DNA of 35,100 nt from Pseudomonas fluorescens (GCF_902497875.1 NZ_CABVHY010000048.1:1-35100), one strand, 5' to 3'; counted from the stretch's first letter, positions 9,031 to 16,605 are shown. Numbers and translations: made by a program. Notes: generated by a model from the letters alone, not told the origin.

Positions 9031-9711
9031 ATGTGCGGAAGGCTTTCTCAGTACCGGGGCATTCACGACTTCGTCGCTGCGTTGAGCATGCCCAATGCGC
9101 TGGTCAACACCGTGGGTGATCAGCCACTTCAACGGTACAACGTTGCGCCGACGACCCAGGTAGCGCTGCTCCACCTGGAAGGAGACTTGTTGCACGCCGA
9201 CTTTGTCCGCTGGGGATGGCGACCGCAGTGGGCCGCCGACCGTCCGCCGCCGATCAATGCCAGGGTCGAGAAGGTCATGCATGGTCCGTTCTTTCATGCA
9301 ATCTGGCCCCATCGGGCGATTGCGCCAATCGACAACTGGTTCGAATGGGTTTATGAAGGCGGCCCGAAGAAGCAACCCTACCTTGTCCAGCGCAAGGACC
9401 GTGCGCCGATCCTCTGTGCCGCCATTGGCCAATACCCCGCCGGTGGCCGAGAACCGAGGGACGACGATGGCTTCGTGATCATCACCGCAGACAGTGTCGG
9501 CGGCATGGTCGACATCCACGACCGGCGGCCAGTGGTGCTGACGCCGGAACTGGCCCGGGAATGGCTCACCCACGCAACGCCAAAGGAACGCGCCGAGCAA
9601 ATGATCATGCACCAGGGCGAACCCACGGAGGAGTTCGAGTGGTTCAAGGTCGATTTGGCGGTGGGCAATGTGAGAAATGAGGGGGCCAGGCTGATCCGCC
9701 CTATCAGCTGA
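9031..9711 (+). CDS. yedK: SRAP domain protein (YedK/HMCES-type abasic-site crosslinker)
   Basis: A 226-residue SOS response-associated peptidase (SRAP) family protein. These proteins covalently trap abasic sites in single-stranded DNA through the N-terminal cysteine exposed after Met removal. The active-site set is complete: Cys2 in 'MCGR', Asn76 in 'PINARVEKV', Glu105 in 'NWFEW' and His163 in 'DIHDRRPVVL'. The start is fixed by Cys2 and a strong GGAGG 8 nt upstream; a longer frame from 8917 would destroy the catalytic N-terminus. The stop is 15 bp from the convergent DUF3616 gene. Confidence 0.95.
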   Translation: MCGRLSQYRGIHDFVAALSMPNALVNTVGDQPLQRYNVAPTTQVALLHLEGDLLHADFVRWGWRPQWAADRPPPINARVEKVMHGPFFHAIWPHRAIAPIDNWFEWVYEGGPKKQPYLVQRKDRAPILCAAIGQYPAGGREPRDDDGFVIITADSVGGMVDIHDRRPVVLTPELAREWLTHATPKERAEQMIMHQGEPTEEFEWFKVDLAVGNVRNEGARLIRPIS

Positions 9712-9726
9712 TTGACCCAAGCCTCG

Positions 9727-10830
9727 CTACAGATCAAAAAGCTCCGCTTCCAAGCCACCATCACTGCGCTTTCTATGGTCGGCAGGTGCGTCACATACAA
9801 TCAGCAGCAAAGGTCCAGGGCAGTCGGCTGTTGAAAAAAGAGTCATACCCTCTGCGTGATCATCTCCCTGGCCGAAGGGAACATCCAGAATCTTCGTGAG
9901 GTCCTTGCTGAACACCACACTTTCCCCGGCCGCCTGTCCCCCGTTTGGCCAGCGACTGACCGTAACCGGTCCATCGAGATCCATTGTCGGTCCGGCGAGA
10001 ATCAGCAAATCAGATCCGTGCACGCATAAGTCGCGAATCCCCAATCCTCCCAACTGGATAAAGTGCTTGCGATAAGGGCGGCCGCGCTCACCGATCCCGG
10101 CCAACTTCAGGCTATGAGGATCGTCTTCTTCCACCTGCGGTTCAATTTCAAGGATGATTGACCAGCCTCTCAATACAGGCCCTCGCAGACCAATGAACAG
10201 CCGTTTGCCAACGGCCGCCAAGCCTTCGATATCAAAACCGTTGTCTTTGCCCGGAATCGCGAAAAAGTCCTTCAAGTGCTCATCTTCCTCGAGCGCTTTT
10301 GTCAGAGCATTCCAGGACTGTTCCCCGCGCAACTGGGCGGCTGTTCGCCGCGAATCCGTGGTCTCTCGCACAAGGCTGAGGGTGCCGTCCTGATCCACCA
10401 CAGGGATCCGGGCCAACAGATAACGATTCCCATCGCTACTCACCTTGCTCAGTCGCTCGATATTCTTGTGTCGGTCTCTCTGCGCTTCTGGCTGCTTGCG
10501 CTTGAGGCTATGGGAGCCGATCAACCAGAGATAGTGCTCGGTCTCGTCATAGGCAAGCCCCTCTATATCTGCTTCTTCGAAATCTTGCGCAGACACCGGC
10601 GGCGCCGGCAGACGCAGTAAATCATTCAGCGAAAACTGCTGATGATCCTCATAAAGAAACTCACCCGCAGCCGTCCGACCTTGGTAAACAAGGCGCTCCA
10701 GGGTCAACCTTTCATCATTGGCAAGCCAAAGCGACTGACCGATCTGCAACACGGCCGATAAACCGTCTATGAGCTTCTTCTTTTCACTCAAATCAAATTT
10801 ACTGTTCAGCTTCAGCAGTACAGTCTTCAT
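9727..10830 (-). CDS. DUF3616 family protein
   Basis: A 367-residue soluble protein with no signal peptide. Segments such as 'DIEGLAYDETEHYLWLIGSHS', 'DIEGLAAVGKRLFIGLRGPVLRGW', 'GLGIRDLCVHGSDLLILAGPT' and 'DDHAEGMTLF' are spaced like blades of a beta-propeller and match DUF3616. No enzymatic residue set is evident and the function is unknown. Start ATG 10830 has AGGAGG only 3 nt upstream, which is close but strong; the 10860 alternative has none. Confidence 0.8.
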   Translation of the reverse strand: MKTVLLKLNSKFDLSEKKKLIDGLSAVLQIGQSLWLANDERLTLERLVYQGRTAAGEFLYEDHQQFSLNDLLRLPAPPVSAQDFEEADIEGLAYDETEHYLWLIGSHSLKRKQPEAQRDRHKNIERLSKVSSDGNRYLLARIPVVDQDGTLSLVRETTDSRRTAAQLRGEQSWNALTKALEEDEHLKDFFAIPGKDNGFDIEGLAAVGKRLFIGLRGPVLRGWSIILEIEPQVEEDDPHSLKLAGIGERGRPYRKHFIQLGGLGIRDLCVHGSDLLILAGPTMDLDGPVTVSRWPNGGQAAGESVVFSKDLTKILDVPFGQGDDHAEGMTLFSTADCPGPLLLIVCDAPADHRKRSDGGLEAELFDL

Positions 10831-10978
10831 ACGCCTCCTGTGAGCCACCTTCAGTTGCAATTGTGTGACAGTCTGAAATATCTAACCCGGAACACTCTTT
10901 ATAATTTCCAAGCAAGCACGCTGAACTATAGATGCCAATGGCAAACACAACAAATCCAGCAGGTGCACGTTTTAGGTG

Positions 10979-11012
10979 ACAAAAGAAGACCCCATACTGT
11001 GAGGCCTTCTTT
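10979..11012 (-). terminator. Terminator after the 11032-11763 gene
   Basis: Read on the minus strand, AAAGAAG (11012-11006) and CTTCTTT (10988-10982) form a stem extended by a partly paired CCTC/GGGG, followed by TTTTG. It lies about 20 bp after the stop at 11032. Confidence 0.6.
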
Positions 11013-11031
11013 ATGTTCTCAACTCAGAAAA

Positions 11032-11763
11032 TCAAAGCGATTGCAAAGAAATGCTTGCACTCTGAGAGTCCTGTGGGCTGTCGGCATCCAACCAGACCCA
11101 TTGCGTACCATCACCTTGCAGATTATTGGTAATACTCTGAATCTGCGAAGTAACGATGGCTACAGTCCCGCTCTCACCGGCCGTAGGCCCCATGGTCGTG
11201 ACCTGATTTTGCAGCAGGCCATTAGAGGTCTCGTTAACCACGAACACGGTTGCCTTACTCTCGCGGAACTGGCACGAAATGAACTGAGTAATGGTACTGG
11301 CGATCGTCAGGCTCATCCACTTCGACGGAGGGACAGCATAGTAGCGAGCGTACTTGTTGAACGGATACTTCTCACCGTTGGCCTGCAGCGCACTATTGTT
11401 CAAACCGGCGGTATTGGTCGGCATGCCGACACTCCCGAGCCAGACCTCAACCTGTGCGTTGCCAGCGGCAACCGGCAGCGAAACCGAAATGGTTTGAGTA
11501 TCAGTGCCAGAGACAAAACCCAGTGATGCCAGGCCTGCATTGGCCGTGGTGCCGGGAACAGTGATCGTGCAGGGGGCCTGGCTATTGCTCCAGACCACAT
11601 TGACATTAGCATTATTGTCATTTTGAGCGGAGTTGTAGATAAAGATCCCATAGAGCTGACCCGGACTAAGTACTGTACAGGTGGCTGTATCACCCGCGGT
11701 GAGGGTTATACGTTGTCCGCCGTTCCAGTTGATCTGCTCTGCAGAGATAGCGATGCTTTCCAT
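11032..11763 (-). CDS. Hypothetical beta-rich protein, family not recognised
   Basis: A 243-residue protein that I do not recognise. It is rich in Ser, Thr, Asn, Gln and Gly with alternating hydrophobic residues ('RITLTAGDTATCTVL', 'QTISVSLPVAAGNAQVEVWLG', 'SGTVAIVTSQIQSI'), suggesting two beta-sandwich-like halves. Cysteines are at 29, 65 and 164. There is no signal peptide, membrane segment or catalytic motif. The centre has an aromatic patch, 'YPFNKYARYYAVPPSKWM' (133-150). ATG 11763 has an AAGGAAA site; a longer frame to 11838 is Arg-rich and unlikely. A terminator follows, and upstream lies an A+T-rich spacer of about 290 bp, so it is probably a single-gene unit. The make-up would suit a secreted or lectin-like protein, but that is a guess. 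Confidence 0.65.
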   Translation of the reverse strand: MESIAISAEQINWNGGQRITLTAGDTATCTVLSPGQLYGIFIYNSAQNDNNANVNVVWSNSQAPCTITVPGTTANAGLASLGFVSGTDTQTISVSLPVAAGNAQVEVWLGSVGMPTNTAGLNNSALQANGEKYPFNKYARYYAVPPSKWMSLTIASTITQFISCQFRESKATVFVVNETSNGLLQNQVTTMGPTAGESGTVAIVTSQIQSITNNLQGDGTQWVWLDADSPQDSQSASISLQSL

Positions 11764-12128
11764 GGGGGGATTTCCTTTTCCTTGAGTGAACACAAGTGAC
11801 GTACCGCGTAGCCAATGTCTACTTCTGCTGCGCGCCATAGGATGCTAGACGCTATTAACATCACCCACTTACAATATTCAGACTCTTTAGCGATAACAGC
11901 AGCCTCTCATTAAAAGCACTGAATCTTTTATACGCCTTACAACTATCACCAAAGAGATATGTAACGAAAGCGACTAACAAAAATAACAATTAGCACCTAA
12001 ACATTAAACAAGCTGCTATGCCTTTATTACTTTTCCTTTACTGCATATTCCCAAGAAAAAGCTGAACTCCTGCCGCTACGACGTTTCGTAAGTCTATGGT
12101 TTGGATTTTTTCTGCGAGAGTGGCGTTC

Positions 12129-12254
12129 ATGGGCATTTCAGGAATACGACTGACCAGCCTTGCGCTGTGCCTGGGTATGAGCCTCACAGGGCTGACCTGC
12201 AACGCAGCCTCCAATACCTTCGTCGATGAGGCCTCGACGGCCGGGATGGCCTAA
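12129..12254 (+). pseudogene. Truncated DUF4142-type exported protein (signal peptide remnant)
   Basis: ATG 12129 opens a 41-codon frame: a signal peptide ('LTSLALCLGMSLTGLTCNAAS') followed by 'NTFVDEASTAGMA' and TAA at 12252. DUF4142 proteins typically start their mature domain with a F-V-D-x-A-S-x-x-G-[ML]-A motif that runs on into a long helical domain. Here a stop follows immediately and no continuation is seen in any frame before the next gene's start at 12329. Most of the gene is therefore missing. The family call rests on a short motif. Confidence 0.5.
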
Positions 12255-12328
12255 ATTGACCCGTGAGTTGAAGGGTCGGCACCATTGCCGCAGATGCTGG
12301 AAAGCTTGATGAACCTGAGGAGGCCCCC

Positions 12329-12616
12329 ATGGACAACTCGACTTCGCTGATTGGCACAGGCACCGCCTGCATCGACTATGTTCAAGACACTCTGTTCGGT
12401 CCGATCTCAAAACGTATCGAATGCCAGGTCCGGCTTTTCATCCTGAACCTGGCTGGCCAGCCAGGATTCGAACTGCAGGTCCAGGCAGCGCCGGACGATC
12501 TGCACAAGGCGCACACCGTAAACGTGCTCCTGAACGGCAAAAAGTACTGTGGCATCGTCCAACATATCAAACGAGGCGACGACCATAGCTTGGTGTTGCA
12601 GATAGAAATGCAGTAA
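12329..12616 (+). CDS. Conserved hypothetical small protein
   Basis: A 95-residue soluble protein with a strong GGAGG site 6 nt before ATG 12329. The C-terminal half ('HTVNVLLNGKKYCGIVQHIKRGDDHSLVLQIEM') reads as successive beta strands. There is no signal peptide and no known motif. It converges with the DUF1652 gene across a strong hairpin. Real-gene status is supported by the RBS and Pseudomonas-like codon use; the function is unknown. Confidence 0.6.
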   Translation: MDNSTSLIGTGTACIDYVQDTLFGPISKRIECQVRLFILNLAGQPGFELQVQAAPDDLHKAHTVNVLLNGKKYCGIVQHIKRGDDHSLVLQIEMQ

Positions 12617-12667
12617 CCCGCGCTCGGCGTTAATAGTCCTGCATCACTGACGTGATACATCCCGGTC

Positions 12668-12688
12668 GCCCAGTGCAACGCACTGGGC
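12668..12688. terminator. Convergent terminator hairpin
   Basis: A perfect 8-bp stem, GCCCAGTG (12668-12675) with CACTGGGC (12681-12688), has a 5-nt loop and lies between the convergent genes at 12329-12616 and 12704-12967. There is no T-tract on either side. Confidence 0.5.
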
Positions 12689-12703
12689 CCGGTCTCCCGG
12701 AAA

Positions 12704-12967
12704 TCAGCTGACCTTTCTGATCGTCTGAATATGCAGGCTGTCCCGTCCAGCCTGAAGTTCGGCGCGCAATTGCGTGACGAGATTGCAGATTGCACTGCTG
12801 CTGATCAGTTCCGACGTGGAAATCCCCGTGACGTAGAGATCGACTCGACCAGAGTGTTGATCAAAAATCTGAACACTCAGATATCCGTCAGGGTTGACCC
12901 GGCAGGTACAGGAGAGAGGCAGAAAAGCCGATTCAATGATGTGGCGAAGTTCCAGGGTGGAGATCAT
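12704..12967 (-). CDS. DUF1652 family protein
   Basis: An 87-residue protein of the Pseudomonas-restricted DUF1652 family. It opens 'MISTLELRHIIESAFLPLSC', continues with 'NPDGYLSVQIFDQHSGRVDLYVTGIS' and ends in a helix 'ICNLVTQLRAELQAG', which is the family order over its full length. It is cytoplasmic and of unknown function. Several paralogues per genome are usual in this group, so it is a good marker for the host genus. Confidence 0.85.
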   Translation of the reverse strand: MISTLELRHIIESAFLPLSCTCRVNPDGYLSVQIFDQHSGRVDLYVTGISTSELISSSAICNLVTQLRAELQAGRDSLHIQTIRKVS

Positions 12968-13245
12968 CTAGCTTTGTCCCATAGGTAGAGGGTGGTTTTT
13001 TGTTGTCGGATGAACCTCTCTAAATCTATACGAACTTGCACCATTTTGAATCACCTGGTGACAGGCGGCTATTTGCCATGCGGGAGCACCCAACCATTCC
13101 AGGTATCGTGCGGCCGGTCAGTATCGCGCCGGTGTTGACTTGGCCAGAGAGCAGGCGGCAAAGTAAAATCCAGCACCCTGCTGCAACCGCACGAACTGAT
13201 CAGCAAAATAAATTTCTCCGGTTTTCCATTCATCAGGGGGTTGTG

Positions 13246-13587
13246 ATGCAACCGATCCACGTCAAACACATCGGTTTTTTCTGGTACAGGGATGCCGAGC
13301 AATATGCCCAGTACCTCGAAATAGTTGAAGACGTCGATGCGTTACCCAAGACATTCGCTCAATGGCAGAAAAAGGCCCTGAAACTGCTTGAAGACGTGAC
13401 GCGCCAAGGCCATTCCACGAAGAAAATCTACTCCACGCCGCAGGAGTTCAAGGCCTGGTGCATGACGAACGATGCGCCGCTCAACGGGCTCAGCCGGAGT
13501 AGATTTGCAAGCTTTAAAGTTGAAGTGGAAACAACGGGGCACATGAATTTGCTCCATGCAATTCATCGGGCGAACCAACCCGACTAA
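13246..13587 (+). CDS. Conserved hypothetical protein
   Basis: A 113-residue soluble protein starting 'MQPIHVKHIGFFWYRDAEQYAQYLEIVEDV', with helical segments 'TFAQWQKKALKLLEDVTRQGH' and 'STPQEFKAWCMTNDAPLNGLSRSRFASFK'. AGGGGG lies 5 nt before ATG 13246, so I prefer this start to the longer frame from 13036, whose first 70 residues are low-quality. It resembles short conserved Pseudomonas proteins of unknown function; no motif suggests an activity. Confidence 0.65.
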   Translation: MQPIHVKHIGFFWYRDAEQYAQYLEIVEDVDALPKTFAQWQKKALKLLEDVTRQGHSTKKIYSTPQEFKAWCMTNDAPLNGLSRSRFASFKVEVETTGHMNLLHAIHRANQPD

Positions 13588-13632
13588 CTAGCGATCTAGC
13601 CGGCTGAATGACTCTCGGGCCAGGTTTGCTCG

Positions 13633-13659
13633 GGAAGAAATGGGTGTGCCTTTTCTTCC
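13633..13659. terminator. Possible convergent terminator
   Basis: GGAAGAAA (13633-13640) pairs perfectly with TTTCTTCC (13652-13659). The hairpin sits between the stop at 13587 and the convergent RNase T2 stop at 13696. There is no clear T-tract. Confidence 0.4.
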
Positions 13660-13695
13660 GTTGCCCAGGCCTGCCGACGGTTGCAACTGGCTCAC

Positions 13696-14358
13696 TCACC
13701 GAACTGGCGGCACCCGAATCTCTCCGGACCGACATTGATTTTTCACGCCCTTGCCGCAGGCCGTGAATGCCAGGTCTTTCCCCATGCAGATACGAACTTC
13801 CGACAGTTCAGGCCCTCTACAGAGAATCGCGATGCCATCAGCCGGTATGTCTGGATTGCTCTCCTGGAACAGTCGCGCAATCTCTCGAGCCTCCAGGTAA
13901 TACGCGGTGCTGAAGGGCTGCAGAGTCTCCGGGATCTGCACGGCACCCACGGCTTTGTCTGCCAACTCCAGATAATCCGCGGCCTCCAGACCGCTACAGG
14001 TGCCATGCTTTCTCCACTGATGCTCAAGCAGCTTCTTCGTCGGGAACAACGTCAGTCCCCTCGCCCGCTCCTCTTGCGATAATTGAACCTGTGGAGCACA
14101 AGACTGGGGCCAGCCGCCCTTGGCGTACTGGGGCCAGAGACCGTGGAGTACAAACCCGTAGCCTTTTCCCGAGCATTGTTCATTGTCCAGATGCGTCAGG
14201 CAAAACGTCGGCGACCAGGACAAGGTCAGAAGATAGTAGTCAAAGACCCCCGCAACCGAATCCGCCCGCTGATTGCCGCTGCGCTCCCGCGCATCGCTCA
14301 TGCCCACGCTGCAAATCGTCAGCGCAATGAGCGCCCCCAGTGCATACAGTCTTCTCAT
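13696..14358 (-). CDS. RNase T2/RNase I family secreted ribonuclease
   Basis: A 220-residue periplasmic or secreted endoribonuclease. It has a signal peptide ('LYALGALIALTICSVGMSDA'). Both catalytic segments are intact: CAS I 'FVLHGLWPQ' with His72, and CAS II 'LEHQWRKHGTCS' with Glu112, His113 and His118. Cysteines in 'FCLTHLDNEQCSG' and near the C-terminus fit the family disulfides. It cleaves RNA through 2',3'-cyclic phosphates. GAGAGGG precedes ATG 14358. It is the first gene of the toxin-rich patch, but no immunity or export partner is next to it, so a scavenging role is as likely as an antagonistic one. Confidence 0.92.
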   Translation of the reverse strand: MRRLYALGALIALTICSVGMSDARERSGNQRADSVAGVFDYYLLTLSWSPTFCLTHLDNEQCSGKGYGFVLHGLWPQYAKGGWPQSCAPQVQLSQEERARGLTLFPTKKLLEHQWRKHGTCSGLEAADYLELADKAVGAVQIPETLQPFSTAYYLEAREIARLFQESNPDIPADGIAILCRGPELSEVRICMGKDLAFTACGKGVKNQCRSGEIRVPPVR

Positions 14359-14392
14359 TTACCCTCTCCATGGGACCGGATCATCCTGTCAT

Positions 14393-14931
14393 CCCATTCT
14401 TGTTGATTCACAGCCAATCAAAAACAGCTTGTCCGGCTGATGTGTCTGCCGCCTGACTCGGGCTGTTGAACGCCAGCTGTTTTATCGCTTTAAGCCAAAA
14501 ATGGGCGGCCTCAGAGGCCAAAGCCGATCAGTTAAGACGTTACGCGAACCGTAGCAGCTGGCGAAGCCTGCGTCCGGCTGCGCAGCAGTCGTAAAATCAG
14601 GCACTGCGGTATTCCAGAGAAACCGTGCAAGCAGGATTTTCGACTGCTTCGTCCAAACGCGGCCCGAACCTGACGCAGCCTTCGGCAGCTGCTACGAGGG
14701 ACAGTGCTGAGCCTGAAACTCCTTAACTGACCGACTTCGGCATCAAAGATCGCCCATCTTTTACGACGACGAAACCTGCGCCTGCAAGCGTCGCCCGATG
14801 ACGTCCAGCAAATCGCAGCCATCACGCAGCGGAATGGCCAGCACCCGCGCAAAGTCATGCAGGACCACCGCGTCGCTACTTATCTCCTCGCGCATAGCGA
14901 TGTTCTCCAGCAACTGGGTTACAGCGCTGAT
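14393..14931. repeat. Direct segmental duplication, copy A (intact DUF3077 side)
   Basis: The sequence from CCCATTCTTGTTGATT (14393) to about 14516, and again from 14749 to about 14931, is repeated in the same orientation at 16606-16919. The match covers the 3' flank and the last two-thirds of the DUF3077-like gene. Copy A carries an extra 232 bp (14517-14748) absent from copy B, which is the MITE-like element plus a target duplication. Confidence 0.8.
14517..14742. mobile_element. MITE/REPIN-like element, 226 bp
   Basis: The left end GCCAAAGCCGATCAGTTAAG (14517-14536) and right end CTTAACTGACCGACTTCGGC (14722-14741) are 20-bp imperfect inverted repeats (16 of 20 match). Inside lie inverted REP-like arms: GTAGCAGCTGGCGAAGCCTG at 14551 and its counterpart ending CAGCTGCTACG near 14696. 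Flanks TCAGAG (14511-14516) and TCAAAG (14743-14748) look like a 6-bp target duplication with one change. Copy B at 16606 has the uninterrupted site. It encodes nothing; mobilisation would need an enzyme from elsewhere. Confidence 0.7.
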
Positions 14932-15036
14932 GCGGTAGGCAGTGGTGTCATGCAGCACGTCGAGGGGTGCTTCGGTGTCGATCAGCAGGGAGTGGAAATC
15001 GTTGTCGATACCGGTGATGGGCATGTAGCGAGCCAT
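14761..15036 (-). CDS. DUF3077-like small protein
   Basis: A 91-residue, mostly helical, cytosolic protein: 'EAPLDVLHDTTAYRISAVTQLLENIAMREEISSDAVVLHDFARVLAIPL'. This resembles the DUF3077/DUF6124 group of small Pseudomonas proteins. Such genes are often near Rhs loci, as I recall, and an Rhs remnant lies 1.3 kb away here. ATG 15036 has GGAGGT 4 nt upstream and fixes the start; the frame extends to 15159 without conservation. A decayed second copy lies at 16741-16919. Function unknown. Confidence 0.65.
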   Translation of the reverse strand: MARYMPITGIDNDFHSLLIDTEAPLDVLHDTTAYRISAVTQLLENIAMREEISSDAVVLHDFARVLAIPLRDGCDLLDVIGRRLQAQVSSS

Positions 15037-15192
15037 GGGAACCTCCATTGGATTATAGGCACTTGTGCGCCTAGATCTCATGAAGGGCTTCCACATCCCT
15101 GTCGCTGATTTTGCAGCGACCGGAGGGGCGATAGAGCGCAAGTTCGCTAAAGGCGTCACTGCTTGCAGGAAACGTCAGAAGCATGTGTGCAG

Positions 15193-15837
15193 CTAGATTT
15201 TTTTCGCACTCAACCGAATCAGCTTTGCCAGAGCCTTGCACTCCGGGTCAGTCTCAGCCTCAACGCAGGCATTCTTCATCGCGAGCTTTGACACCCCGCC
15301 CCACTCCAGTAGAAAGCCAGCTCGTCGAGCCAGAGAGTCCAGGTACTCGCGTTGGGTCCGGCCGTTTCCTTCCCTGAATGGGTGGATGTGATTGATGCAG
15401 CCAAGGGCAATTCCAGTCTCACGGGCGAATCCTTGCAGATCCCATTTCAGGTCAGCCAGGAAAATCGTTTGCGAGAGCCGCTGCCACATCACCTGGAATT
15501 CAGCCTCAATCTCTTCGTGGGGTAGGAAAATCGTTTCATTTTTGGCGATACCGACTTTGCGGCACTCACCTGCCCAAGGATAGATGTCTTGGAAAATGAA
15601 TTTGTGGATGGCCTTCAAGTGCTGAAGAGAGTAGTCGCCTTCAATGGGACTCTCTTGCAGCTGAATGATACGTACGGATGCAAAGTCAGTTTCCGCCTCG
15701 CCAAGGGAGGCGGTGTCCTGGATGTTCAGGAGATTAATCAGCACGCCGTTGGGATAGACGTAGGGATCGTCTTCAGCCGAGTAGCCACCAACGTAATAGT
15801 GGTCATCACCCTGGCCGTGGGTGATATCGCTGGTCAT
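15193..15837 (-). CDS. Fic-domain AMPylase toxin (Fic-1/VbhT type)
   Basis: A 214-residue single-domain Fic protein. The complete active motif HPFREGNGR occurs at 152-160 (catalytic His152), and the substrate-positioning flap is 'KNETIFLPHEEI' (99-110). Helix 'LKAIHKFIFQDIYPWAGECRKV' is also typical. Fic enzymes transfer AMP from ATP to target hydroxyls. The closest described case I know is P. fluorescens Fic-1, which AMPylates GyrB and blocks replication. There is no internal inhibitory helix, so it should be a class I toxin held by a separate antitoxin. That gene overlaps its start by 4 bp (ATGA-type), so translation is coupled. Confidence 0.92.
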   Translation of the reverse strand: MTSDITHGQGDDHYYVGGYSAEDDPYVYPNGVLINLLNIQDTASLGEAETDFASVRIIQLQESPIEGDYSLQHLKAIHKFIFQDIYPWAGECRKVGIAKNETIFLPHEEIEAEFQVMWQRLSQTIFLADLKWDLQGFARETGIALGCINHIHPFREGNGRTQREYLDSLARRAGFLLEWGGVSKLAMKNACVEAETDPECKALAKLIRLSAKKI

Positions 15838-16013
15838 TTACAGCCGTAACGAGCTTTCGTCGCAGCAAGCAGCTGCGCGGAGGAAATTTTTCCATCGCGG
15901 TATTCGGCCATTTTGCTTGAAACAAAGGCACTGGTTCGCGCACCTTCCAGGTTATTGGTCGCCTCAACGTGGGCTACGTTTGCACTACGGGTAGCAGCTT
16001 CACGGGTAAGCAT
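15834..16013 (-). CDS. Fic antitoxin (AntF/VbhA/FicA type)
   Basis: A 59-residue protein. T19-N-N-L-E23-G24 is the inhibitory helix motif [ST]xxxE[GN] of class I Fic antitoxins, whose Glu blocks ATP gamma-phosphate binding. The C-terminal part 'VSSKMAEYRDGKISSAQLLAATKARYG' has the VbhA-like helical tail with a D-G-x-I-x-x-x-[QE]-L pattern. I start at ATG 16013, which has an AGGTG 7 nt upstream; a GTG at 16022 would overlap that site. It is first in the operon, as expected, so antitoxin is made before toxin. Confidence 0.88.
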   Translation of the reverse strand: MLTREAATRSANVAHVEATNNLEGARTSAFVSSKMAEYRDGKISSAQLLAATKARYGCK

Positions 16014-16045
16014 GGCGGACACCTAGTGTGGTTGGGTACCCTCAC

Positions 16046-16073
16046 TTTATACAATAAGACGCTGGGGGTTCAA
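16046..16073 (-). promoter_or_regulatory. Sigma-70-like promoter of the antitoxin-Fic operon
   Basis: On the minus strand a -35 TTGAAC (16073-16068) and a -10 TATAAA (16051-16046) are separated by 16 bp and lie about 33 bp before the antitoxin ATG. This is the best promoter match in this part of the window. Confidence 0.55.
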
Positions 16074-16345
16074 GCAGATGCACGAACTCCGGCGCGACGG
16101 ACCGGGCATTAGAGGAAAACCACTTCATTTTTGCAACATCCAGCACATCCATGTTTGTTTTGATCGGTAAGGCCGCCACCGTCTTATGAATCCGTACGGA
16201 CTACCTCCCCCCACCGCCTTATACAGAACAGCCTAATTTGCCAAGTCGTCATCGTGATAACGTGCGCTCAAGACGATAGCAATCGTTAACGCGTGAAAAA
16301 ACCATTGCCGAAATCCGTTTTTTGCTCCTACACGGAGAATAGTCG

Positions 16346-16605
16346 GTGTCTGCTTCCTCTCGCGTAATTGAATGGTGTCGTAAGCACTACGACCCGCTGG
16401 ACCGCCGGTCCGGCTGCACGCCATTCGAGCAGGCCGGCATACAGCGCTTCTACTGCAAAAGCCGCTTGGCCACTGAAACTCAGGAACGTGAAGTGCAGCA
16501 TCTTCCAGTATGACGACCAGTTGTTGGTACAACAGCAGCATCGGGGTATCAAGATCGAGACCGCACTGCTGGCAACTGACCAACAGCGTTAGGTATTGAA
16601 CGTAC
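16346..16605 (+). pseudogene. Rhs-family toxin N-terminus, frameshifted and truncated
   Basis: A GTG at 16346 (CGGAG upstream) opens 'MSASSRVIEWCRKHYDPLDR', then 'GIQRFYCKSRLATETQ'. This is the characteristic N-terminus of Pseudomonas Rhs-type proteins. After CAG 16481-16483 the frame is lost, consistent with a 2-nt deletion. The homology resumes in another frame as 'VKCSIFQYDDQLLVQQQ' and 'TALLATDQQR', followed by TAG (probably a mutated Ser codon) and 'VLN'. Only about 85 codons remain of a protein that is normally far longer. The downstream junction at 16606 coincides with the start of segmental copy B. The family call is from memory of conserved N-terminal motifs. Confidence 0.75.

Noticed and set aside
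14532..14858. 108-codon minus-strand frame
   Set aside because: It runs through the MITE/REP-like element and out of frame with the DUF3077-like gene; Arg/Ser-rich translation.
15041..15057. TATAAT on the minus strand just before the DUF3077-like gene
   Set aside because: A transcript started from it would begin inside or after the GGAGGT ribosome-binding site, and no -35 element is present.
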